A stretch of DNA of 47,017 nt from Hymenopellis radicata (taxonomy: Eukaryota; Basidiomycota; Agaricomycetes; Agaricales; Physalacriaceae). Positions 32,236 through 41,993 of this stretch are shown here, one piece after another; positions within the stretch are counted from its first letter, which is position 1; each line of letters opens with the position of its first letter. A program made the position numbers and the translations under genes. The notes under the pieces were generated by a model. It saw only the letters and a program-made list of their open reading frames with translations, was not told the DNA's origin and made no database searches. The DNA is taken from NCBI GenBank assembly GCA_015501595.1, contig JADNRX010000401.1, positions 1 to 47,017 on the forward strand. The letters run 5' to 3'.

Positions 32236-34418
32236 TTCAGGGGGTAGCACACATACCAGCCTCGTTAAATACCGTCGCTGAGCGCTCAGGGCTACATTTA
32301 GCGAGATCAATATCAGGGCGATATACATTTAGTTTCCTATTGGATGGCCTTGGGCGGGCGCTCAGCGCTGATCCCTGCTAATCCTTGGGCTGTGCCAAAG
32401 ACCGCGAAGGTCGGGAACGAGCGTAGCAACAAGGGTTAATCTCATTCAGTCGTGAGGACCAGGATTTCTGTGGCGTTCACCAGTCAATACAAACGGAGCT
32501 TAAATCTATCTCCATGTCGATACAGGATTCAGAATAAACACGAGTCGATCAAAAGTGTATCAATGTTCACTGCAAAGAAAGAACGCCAATCAATGTACGG
32601 TCTGATATACCCATAAAGGCGACGTACCACAAGTTAAACCCAACCTGATAGTTCCTCTTCGTATGCGTCGTCACAAACCTCGACCGCTCCTTCATCAGCG
32701 CCGTCCTATCCCTCTCCGTCTCCTCTCTCGTACAGGTGAACGTCAAAATATACTCACATATGACATCCACAATTTCCATTGGTAGACGCGAGTCAAGCAG
32801 TGCGTCGCGGCACTCGTTTGCAGCCCATTCGTATTGCCGCGGCGGCACGGACGTCGTTGAGGGGATCTTATTGTCGGGGTTGACCAGGAACAAGGCGAGG
32901 ATCTTGCGGTGGCCGGGTTTGGTGGCGTCTGCGAGTTTGAAGGGTTGGACCTGTGCGAACGGCTCACTCTACAAGTCCTGATATTAGAGAACGAACAACG
33001 GACTTGATGTTGGTACACGTTAGGGAAAGCAATGCAGCGCCCTTGGCACGTCCGCACGTCACCCAGTTCTTGAACAAGCGGATGGCCACTACAGACGTCA
33101 TTAGTTCGTTGACATCGAAGATGTGACACAGATAAGTGCTCACCGCGCAAGTCCATAGATGAGATAGGTGCATTCCTCATCTTCTTGGCCGTGATAAAGC
33201 GGCTCGACAACAGATGTCCGGAAGGCAAGACAAGATTCGCCGATGTTGTCCTCGTCATAGTACTAAATGATTGCGGTGAATACAAGGTAAAGACGGAGGG
33301 GAAAGAGACTTGCGTAGATGAAGGTTGCCACAATTTCTTCGTTCAGCATGCCTATACAGCGCAGGTTCATGAGATGGTGCTATAGTCAACATAAGCAGTT
33401 TACTTACCTTCCACGTGCCAACTTCCGCCAGCATACGATGGGTTTTCCGGCGTGAGCACAATATTAGCCAGCTTGACGATAATCTGAAGCGTCGCGCCAG
33501 CAAGGGACACGGTCTTCTTCACCCCGTCAAGTGCTCCGTCATACGCAGGTAACGGCCTCGGCAGCCGCTTCGTCAAACTGTTCTCGAACTCTTCGTAATC
33601 CTTATTCTTCCACCCCTGCGAGTTGATACCAAACTGGTCCGGACGGGGCACCCCAATCGACTTGCCGTCCTTTTCCCAGATACACGGGATAGTATGGACC
33701 TGCTCGTTGTTCTTTGTGTCGTGGTTCCACCGAGGCTCCGTCACCATGCGGGCTTTCGACAGCGGGTGCTTGAGACCAGAGAGTACGCGTTCGAACATGG
33801 GCACTGCGCGCGCGACGAGCTCTTCAATGACGGGGTACAGATCTGTGTGGGCATCCGGATGTAGATTGTTGATGTAGGCGCCTTTGGAGAGCGTGGCAGT
33901 GCCATTGTCGTCGATGAGAAAGTCGGAGGGTAGCCACGCAAAGGCGGTGGACACGAATTCCGCAGGACCACCCGAGGGCGCCAGAAAGTCGAAGCCGCCA
34001 TCCTCGGACTTTTGTAAGGACTTTCCGTAAGCGATGGGGTAGAGAGAGGGATGGACGAGGTCGAGGACTTGGTTGTTGGAACCTGGATGCCAATCCTTTT
34101 CTTCACCTTCTAGTTCTTCAACTCCTGCTAAGAGGCGGCCGAGCAGTTCTGGCGCCACCAAGGCATCCGACTTTCACACACGTTCGTAACAGGCGATCTC
34201 GATTTCATTCTCACGAATACGCGCATAAGCCTCCAGTTCTTGCAAGACATAGTCGATCTTGAGTTAGGTGAGTCCCATATCCATAGTAGCCACACCGCGC
34301 TTACCATTTCTACTGTTAGCTTCCATTCTTCCTCGTCACGATTCTGGTCAAGAGCCTCCTGTCGCCACTTGGCCAGGATCTCGGGATTCTTCATCTTCTG
34401 TTGCCAGTCCGGCTTGTC
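31789..34418. repeat. Segmental duplication, copy A (7-TM 5' part plus DUF4246)
   Basis: This block recurs in direct orientation at 44403-47017, about 12.6 kb away, and the match continues to the window edge. From about 32580 to 34418 I find one base difference (near 32585/45184), including introns. From 31789 to 32540 there are many substitutions and indels. Copy A continues to the DUF4246 start at 34775. Confidence 0.93.
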
Positions 34419-34775
34419 ACGTATAGCAGCCGACAGAGCGCACATTTCAAGTTCGACAATGCTACGCGGCGCGTCTCCCCATTCGTGCGGTGTGTGAAAG
34501 TTGTCGCTTTCGGCGACCAGGAAGGGATGCGGGTAAGAGTCTTTGAACACCGTCATGGCGTGCTTGTGTGCTAGTACGCAGGAATCCCGCACGTCGTTGG
34601 GGTGCATGGGCTTGGGGTACCGGGCACGCTGGCCTTCCTCCGTAGGAATGTCGAACCATTCTCTCTTGATTGTCAGATACTTCCCTTCGTTTCGCGAGAT
34701 GATATATTCTGCAGGAATACCGTCGCCGCCGGTATTGGAAATGATGGCAGGAATATCGTGGTCGGGATTGGACAT
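32560..34775 (-). CDS. DUF4246 family protein with an in-frame TGA in exon 2
   Basis: Seven exons from the ATG at 34775 (MSNPDHDIPAIISN) to a TGA at 32560-32562 give about 630 codons. The family is shown by EKDWHPGSNNQVLDLVHPSL, SAFAW-type FVSTAFAWLPSDF, INNLHPDAHTDLYPVIEELV, IVKLANIVLTPENPSYAGGS, WHVEGMLNEEIVATFIYYYD, NIGESCLAFR, CIAFPNVYQHQV, PGHRKILALFLVNPDN and the terminal NLCEH. The biochemical role of DUF4246 is unknown to me; the HVEGMLNE...D and QHQV/GHRK layout recalls 2-oxoglutarate/Fe(II) oxygenases, which is inference. Exon 2 contains TGA (34174-34176) where the family pattern suggests Trp (ERV-stop-KSDALV). A 54 nt in-frame GT-AG segment (34181-34128) could splice it out. The intron at 33313-33263 starts with GCAAGT, a GC-AG intron. 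The gene is either a pseudogene or dependent on that splice. Confidence 0.75.
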
Positions 34776-34989
34776 GATGGTGGAAGGAGCGAAAAGATTA
34801 CTTCAACAAGTTTGTTCTTCTTAACTGCCTGGAGAAGATTGATCGCCGATCGTGCCGTGGACCACAACTAGTAGAGCAGTTGGCATTCCAGCGAGACGAT
34901 AATGCGAGCGCCTGAACTGCCGATGGCATGTCCAAGGGCAACAGCACCACTACGAAGATGATAAGAACGCTAACACAGAACTGGATCGA
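34776..34989 (-). promoter_or_regulatory. 5' flank of the DUF4246 gene
   Basis: Non-coding sequence between the DUF4246 start and the G/T-rich tract. No TATA box is clear. Confidence 0.25.
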
Positions 34990-35470
34990 CGATGATGGGT
35001 GCTGTCGTCGTGAGTGGGGTGTCATGGGTGGGGTGTACTTCTTCGGGTGTGCTTGGTGAGAAGTGCTTCTTCGGGTGGTCTCTGTCGTCTCTCCTTCTCT
35101 TCGTGGTCGCGTGAGGAGATGTCTTCTGCGGGTCGTGTCTTCCTCTATCCTGTGGCTGTGCTTAGTCGTGATGTCTCCTCTTCGTGTGTGGGGTGATCTT
35201 CTCCTCATGGGTATCATGTCGTCTTCCTGGGCGGGTCCTTCGCACATGCGTGGTGTGGCTGTGCTTGGTCGTGGGGTCTGTCTCTTCATGGGTGGGCCGT
35301 CTTCGTGGGCGGGTCATCTCCTCCTCGTGGGTGGGCTCTCCGGGCGTGCTTCGTGTGGACGTGCCTTCTTCGGGTGTGCTGGTCATCTCTTCTGCCTCCT
35401 CTTCGCGAGTCGTGAAGACGCGTCATGCGCGCTGTGCTTCTCGCAGGTCGCGGGTTCAATTCAGACGTGT
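34990..35470. repeat. Strand-asymmetric G/T/C-rich, A-poor degenerate repeat tract
   Basis: Over about 480 bp the plus strand has very few A residues. It is built from recurring words such as CTTCTTCGGGTGTGCT, GTGGGCGGGTC, CTCTTCGTG and TGTGGCTGTGCTT. The words recur irregularly, so it is a degenerate minisatellite rather than an exact tandem array. Open frames across it on either strand are low-complexity and probably meaningless. Confidence 0.6.
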
Positions 35471-37917
35471 GTCGTGCAAATCGATATATTTGCGGGTCGT
35501 GTCGCGCTGCCTCGTCATGGTGGTAGTCTCAAAGGAGAAGTTTCGTGTTCAAATCAGAAGCATGCAATATATTTTGTACCAGACTAGGCCGAATAAGGTA
35601 ATTACAAGCTAATCAAAATAAATCGCCACTACCATCATAGTGCCCTGCTAAGTCGAGCTGGTCTTCTCGGCCGAGATCCAAACCGGAAGAGGTCCGTTAC
35701 CCAGGAATGGGGCTGGTGAGTGCAGCATTAGATCTCTCACAGCTAGAATAAAAAAAAAGAAGTCTCGGGTGCTGATTACGCTGCTCCAGGGAGGGCGGGC
35801 AGGATACCAGGCTAAATACCACCTGCGCGCAAGGTCGGTTCGGGTGGAGGCAAAATGACCCCCACCATCCCAAATCCTGGCTCGCACAGGCCCCGTCTTG
35901 GGCAGCCGAAGCTGTGGTACTTGCCCCAGCACACACGGACAAAATAAAAGGTTGAATAAGGGTGTCATCTGTGAGCCACTGCGACGTACCGTGCTGCTCT
36001 AATTCACAGCACTTAAGCACGCGAGTCGAGGCAGGAACAAGACCGAGAACTAGAAATCAGCACAACGCGCATACCGGGAATCGAACAGAGCACCAAGACA
36101 GTAGTCAAAAAAAAGGTGTCTAGACAATAAACACGTTAGTCGAGGATGACGGTAAAAGGCAAGAGGCACTTACTCACACATCGGGGAAGCTAACCAGCTC
36201 TAGAGAGTTGGCTAAGTAGTTAGCCGTGTCCTTAGTACACGAATAGATACAGCCTTCGTTGAAACAAATGCGAACAAGTCGGACACCACGAAGGAGAAGG
36301 CTACACAAGCAACCAGTCAGATCATGGTGACGGCAACGGACAAGATGCACTCACAAGACAAATCAACACCGGGACGAGGAGGACGGAGACACGACAGTAG
36401 ACAAGAGGAAAGCGGGCAAGCATAGTAACAGCGTAACGGCGAGAAGGAAAGATGGGTGATGGCATTCACGTCAATTCCACTGGCCTTTATACCTCTCGAT
36501 ATTAGAGTTTGATATAGTGGGCGCGCGTCTGGGCCCGAAATCACTAAGCGACTGACTCATGCGCAGTGCGCGCGCTCCGCCGCATCAGAACTAGAAATGT
36601 GGCGAAACTTTTGTTCTTGATGTATTCTCACTCCCGTGGCGTAGTTCGACGCGGGTTGTTATTGGGATTGGACAGATACATAGATCATTATCCTAGCTGC
36701 TTTGTAGAGTACTGTAGCTCGAAAATAAGAATGTGGTATTAGCCGTACATTCCGGATTCTGCAGGGCGGTCTTAGTAACTGATTGCAACGAATATTACAG
36801 TCTGAAGGCACGTACCTCACTTCAGTCTATACACAATCGGAAAGCTTGGATCCAGCGCTCCTTGACGTGCTAGGAGTCAGCAGTAAGTTGAATACTTCAT
36901 TGAATTTACCTTCGTGAAGTAGCCCATCGAGTGCGCCACAGAATATCATCAAGACGGGGACCTGAGCAAGCGTGTGTCAAGGCAACGATCGAGCGCTAGA
37001 ACGCATCTTACACACGGGAATATTCGTGCGGCGGGGACCTGAATTAGATTCTGTGGCAACGGTCCTGAGACTTGACTCCCCATTCTCTCTTTCCCACTTA
37101 CCGTCACCGCCGCCGCCGCAAGCACGAAAATTATGCGGTAAGCTGGTGCTCACCTTCACTCAGTTCGTCTGCTGACGGTCCATCGTTTCAGTGCATTCTC
37201 CAGCCTGGAATGGTGTCCACGCTCTCGATTGTCGTATCCGATGTCGCCCGCGTTAAATGTCATGTAGTCGATTCGGAAGAAGGCAAGGTAAGGAAGAGAG
37301 TCGGTTTACCACCTGCACACTGACTTCTCGAACTGCAGAGTGCCTCAGTTCGTGGAGATCCGGGGTCAGAACTTGTGGCAAGGTGAAAGTCGTCTAGGCG
37401 GTACTTCCCAGAGTTCGAACTGTCCCCAAGAGTCATATGCGCTCAATTCGTCGAGATTCAGGCTATAACGTCGATAATCCAAGAGAAAAGGAGCCACGGA
37501 GGACGAGAAGGTGCGTGTTTAACGCCCACAGATGTCACAGCTGACTTGTTCCCTACAAGGCGCGGAAGTCATTGCGTACGCCGCTGGATACTGTGTAGGG
37601 AGGTTCAGCGTCACGAGTCGCTCAATTTGTCGAGAACCGAGATTAGATTGACAAGAGGGAGTTATACGAAGCGAGGGAGAACGATTGACGAAAGGGCCGG
37701 TCCGAGGTGCGTTGTTGAATTCGGCGTCATTTGAAACGAAGCGACACCGGAGAACCCACAGACCCCATCAAACATCCAAAAGAGCCGAAGATCCAAGGAG
37801 GAAAGGGTCGAATGCGAGAGTTCACGACATGAGGGCAGGAGCAAGAACATCTCGATCGTGTTCCGCCCAAATGCGGCAAGTTCACACTTGACTTCTTGCC
37901 ATCACTCCTCAAATCGG
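35471..37917. other. Gene-poor stretch, nothing confidently identified
   Basis: No domain-bearing frame or RNA gene was found. Points seen are an A-run (35752-35760), a short T-arm-like string on the minus strand near 36085 (TTCGATTCCC) with no cloverleaf around it, and loosely repeated phrases of the form CGCTCAATTYGTCGAGA at about 37440 and 37619. The stretch may hold decayed elements beyond recognition. Confidence 0.4.
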
Positions 37918-38670
37918 TTTCTTGGCCTCATCAACGCGTCGGCGCCTTCGGCGCCTCTGCAAACGACGAAATCCTTGATTATCAAGTTTGGATTGCGAAG
38001 AACGGCGTAGCGGGATTGATCCAGCGTTGATGGCCTCGCCGGCCAGGCTTGGATCTTGGCTGAAAAGTGCGTTTTTTGTCTCCGTTTTTTGCATTATTTT
38101 TGACTCATTTGGTGATAGATACGCTTTGGATACGTGCGCGACTTTGTGTGTTTTCCTTCCCTCGGCGATGTTGAACTTGACGCTAATTCGCATGTATACA
38201 GATGGATCGCGGTGGCTTCGCCACCGCCTCGAATAGCCGTCTGTCCTCTAGGAAACACAACGTCGTTTCCATGGCAACCGAGCCTGTGATCTAGGATGGG
38301 CCTGGCTGTCCTCGCCGGACCGGCTTTTGGTCCAGGCGAAAAGGTGCGTATTTTGACTTCATTTTCATCTTCCATTTCTGACTCGTTTTCATTAGATCTC
38401 CTCGTCGGGCCATCAAGAAAGGTACGTTCGGCTCTATATTCTGCGGTATTCTTGATCTCACCACTTGCCATTAGTCGAGGCGGCTTCGCCACCTCCTCAC
38501 ATGTTCAAACAATTCGAGGAATAGCGCCACGTCTTAAGAACATGCCATTTCGCAAATATTATGGTGTATGTTGGCCTCGCCGGCCCGGCTTTTTTTTTTC
38601 TGGAAAAAAGGTCCCAATATTCCCTTCGATTTCACGCTTAATTCTGACCTGGCTTCAATAGTTCAACGGC
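37918..38670 (+). repeat. Tandem array, type I modules (about 270 bp) each with a GC-rich hairpin
   Basis: Modules beginning with a CCTCGCCGG phrase start at 38034, 38310 and 38575. Three hairpins lie at 37941-37955 (arms GGCGCC/GGCGCC), 38209-38227 (GCGGTGGC/GCCACCGC) and 38477-38495 (GAGGCGGC/GCCACCTC, one mismatch), all with a TTC loop and spaced 270 and 268 bp. Each module also has T-rich intron-like stretches (for example GTGCGTATTTTG to TTCATTAG at 38345-38395). Hairpins 2 and 3 lie 7 and 2 nt after an intron-like AG end. Short frames such as LAVLAGPAFGPGEK and MASPARLGSWLK recur at the module starts but do not extend into a protein. Confidence 0.7.
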
Positions 38671-38689
38671 ATAGTGATATGATGGTCAA

Positions 38690-40025
38690 ATCGCGTCTCT
38701 ACGGAAACTTCTCGCCCTTGTTGGCGATCTGGATCTCGCTATCTTCGGGTTTACGGACGGATTGGGACGTTTGGGCGGTGAACTTTTCGAGGTACGTTAC
38801 CTTGCTCTTCTTGAACTCCAGGGCTGATTCATTATTCCAGTGCCATGGTATTATTTTCAACTCGGTGAGCAGCGGCGCTTCCGCCGCTGCGCTCGCGCTG
38901 CGAGCTCCTCGCTGCTGGGATAACGACACTTTCCAATAATGGACGCCACAATTCGACTTTGGTATCGGCTCACCTAGACGCCGCTACCTACACGTCGTCG
39001 TCATCGTTGGCATGAAGCAATCTCTCTCTCCAATGACGTTCCCATTCACATCCCAGTAGCCGCGACGTACACGTCAGATCCTCTCAACCCGCCGATTACT
39101 CTTCTAATTACAACCGGACCTACGCTCGCGCGCCTAGCCTTCGGATAGCACTAGCCGTTGATGTCGATTTGAATCTGACGGCGTTCGGGTTTATGGCCTC
39201 ATTTGGACGTGCTGGTGAATCCGTCATGGGTATGTTATCTTGTTCTGCCGAGCTTCCTGACCTAACGTTACACTCCAGTGCTTCTATTTCGCTTGAGATG
39301 CAGTGAGCAGCGGCGCTACCGCCGCTGCGCTCGCGCTGCGAGCTTCTCACTGCTAGGATAACCAAGGTTCCATATATATTCCATGCCTTACTCCTCCAGG
39401 ACGGCGGTGTCCGTGGCTAATCCTCGTCAATGACTGTCTTTGCACCCCGTCTTCAGCGCCTTCTCGTCCCATCACCCGCTACCTCCACGTTGAACCTTCG
39501 CAACTCGCCCAGACCCCTTGCAATTCTGACACGGAACTACCCTCATGCGTACAGCCTTCGGATATGAAGAACCGCTGATGTTGATCTGGATCCTGTAGAT
39601 CTCGGGTTTACTGACGCATTCGGACGTGCTGGCGACGAATTCGTCTTAGAGTATGTCACCTTGTTCTACCTTGCTGCTTGAACTAACGACTCAATCCAGT
39701 ACCTCGATTTCGTTTGAAACGCAGTGAGCAGCGGCGCTTCCGCCGCTGCGCTCGCGCTGCGAGCTTCTCACTGCCGGTATATCAGCAGTTCCGTATATTG
39801 ACGCCACATTTCCACTGGACCTTCGGACGGCTTGGACATTGGAATCTGCTCCTCTCACGACTAGTCGGCACTATTAAGCGACATATCTCGGCTTCACTTA
39901 GAGGACTGCGATGTTGACAACGGGCTACGTTCATCTTGAGTTCGTGCCTTGGTTATTTGATCACTTTTGCGGAGCTAACTCATGTGTAGTTTGTATCCAC
40001 GGCGCATTAATTTCGCCGTGCTTCA
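38690..40025 (+). repeat. Tandem array, type II modules (about 420-440 bp) each with a double hairpin
   Basis: Three modules share a coding-like block (38723, 39160, 39577) reading GDLDLAIFGFTDGLGRLGGE, DVDLNLTAFGFMASFGRAGE and DVDLDPVDLGFTDAFGRAGD. A 49-50 nt intron-like segment follows in each (38792-38840, 39230-39279, 39651-39699), then a structured element at 38863-38914, 39301-39354 and 39721-39774. That element has an outer stem (GCAGTGA/TCACTGC in modules 2 and 3) enclosing two hairpins: GCAGCGGCG/CGCCGCTGC with loop CTTC or CTAC, and GCTCGC/GCGAGC with loop GCT. A degenerate fourth unit has an intron-like end at 39989 and a single hairpin at 39998-40020 (CACGGCG/CGCCGTG). Confidence 0.8.
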
Positions 40026-41993
40026 CCCTGCGTTGACATTGATTTAGACTCTGTGAGGATGCGTTTCGGCCGGAACGACGATTCATAGGCACCGGAGAAC
40101 GGACAGAGCCGCTTTATGGCTAGTAGAACACCTTGTCTTTTGTGTAGGAGTATATGTACTTGTTGTAGCTACGACGGCAATGGAAATTGAGTTGCTGAAA
40201 CCTCTTCTGTGCGAATGTGAAAGAAACTAATTAGCATGGACTAGAATAGCATGGACTAGAATAGCGTTACAGAGGGAGAACAGAAATATGTATATACGGA
40301 ATTGCACATTGTTAAAGGTCTGTACAGATGTCTGAATGTCCTGAAGAGTATACTACAAGAACCTATGAAAACATGGTCAGCACCCAAAGTCGGAGTACAA
40401 CACACATATGAAGATAACCCACCTCTCGAGACTTACGGAGAACTCGATATCCCCGAAACCTCCAAAGAAAGATTCTTGCGACGACGCGATCTGGCGGCCC
40501 TAAAAACTTGCGTGAGTCATATAATGAACCCTGAAGATGATGTCCGTCGGGTCGTTAAGTTGATTCCAAGTAGCCAATAAAAAGTATTTCCTCCGCTTGC
40601 TGAGCGGGTAACTCGAGTCGTCCCAACGTTCCAGGCCTTCAATCAGCTCGGAATTAGTGGCAAAACATTGCGATCAAACGTCAACATCCGGCTAAGCTAC
40701 CCGCAGGTGATCGAGAGCTCTTGACCTCGAACCACGACGTGTCCGAATCCAAGGCGCTTACACCAACTCGCCTCGATGCTCTCTCACTCTCTCCGACGTC
40801 TGGCCGACCTGAAATTACCTGGAGGTTTGTCTGTGGCGTATGTAAGGCAAATTCCGATGGTCCTTGAGGCCGAGAACGCGTTCTATAGACGACTTTACGC
40901 GTCGGACGCTCTGAGAGGCATCTGGACCCTGCATAATCGATGACATGAGGATCTCCTGAACCCTATGACGCGTCTGGGGCGTTTACAATCTTATCTAGTC
41001 GACCTCGGATGTGGGGAAATGACGCCAGTGGTCGTCTTCGTCCTCCGTCCCTCCAAGACTTTTGGGTAAACCTCGTTTTCCGCTCCATTTTGTTAGATTT
41101 GACGGCTGTATTAGGTCTACGTACCTTCATTACACTGCATGACACCTTATGCCTGCCTCTGAAAGAATTCAATTCAATGTTAACGCACAATACGCTCTGT
41201 GTCCGCGGATTGCATTCAAGGTCCGTACCTTTTCCGCGTTTCAACGGCCTCGATTTCATGCTGACTCGTATGACAGTGTATTCGAACGCAACCGGAGACT
41301 TTCTCCGTTCCCAGAACGGTCTAATTAGCAACGCGAAGCGTTACGCTTGTAGGGCTGAAAAGACCAATCTGCAAGTTTTCGATATCTCCGGGCCCAGACG
41401 CTGCAGCATAACTCCCATCATATCATCAGTGGCGGACCCTGCACCTTATTCCAGCATTCTGAGAGTTGGAGGCCTGGTTTGAGAACGGGAAAGTCGCCAC
41501 AGTGCATTCTGAAGGAGGAGGTAAGTTCCCTTTGGTTTAGGTTTACTGCTCGTTTGGAAGTCTGAACCATATTACAGTCGAAATGCTATATTTCTCGTAG
41601 TGATGTCCTGTTCGCTGTATCGGCTCAGGGCGACGAATAGAGACGAAGCGAGATTGTGTGGCGGCGCATATTGCATCCGAATATTGGAAAGATTTCAAGT
41701 TGTCCGACGGGCGCGCACGCTCGCGGCTGACTACCCGAATGTACGTACGGATCTGATGAGCTCTAGAAGCCTGGAAATCCGAATAAAAGGCGATGGGATT
41801 CGGTTAGAATCCATCATTCCCTCTCTCCCATTCTTCCCTTTCCCACCTGTCTTACAGGGATATCCATAGCTATACTTATATCACTCTCTCATGCTTACAT
41901 CCTCCATTGATGTGGCCCGTCGCCGCCGCCTCCATTCTCGTCAACGCGTTCTCGACGCGGTTATAACGTGACGATCATAACGTTAATGGTGAC
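40026..41993. other. Gene-poor stretch with unassigned open frames
   Basis: The longest frame (41009-41482, plus, 157 codons) has an unremarkable composition and no recognised motif. A shorter one near 40330-40580 reads PPLETYGELDIPETSKERFL. Neither has convincing splice context. No RNA gene or transposon end was recognised. Confidence 0.35.

Noticed and set aside
34798..35289. Minus-strand open frame of 163 codons rich in Thr/Arg
   Set aside because: It is a translation of the G/T-rich tract; the repeated TTRRR/EED words follow from the nucleotide repeat.
36060..36110. T-arm-like TTCGATTCCC on the minus strand
   Set aside because: No acceptor, D or anticodon arms can be paired around it, so it is not a tRNA gene.
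37918..40025. Regularly spaced palindromic repeats as a CRISPR array
   Set aside because: Spacing of 268-439 bp, differing hairpin classes, eukaryotic introns and no cas genes exclude it.
41009..41482. Plus-strand open frame of 157 codons
   Set aside because: Starts at an ATG but has no domain, no splice partner and no composition that distinguishes it from chance; left as unassigned.
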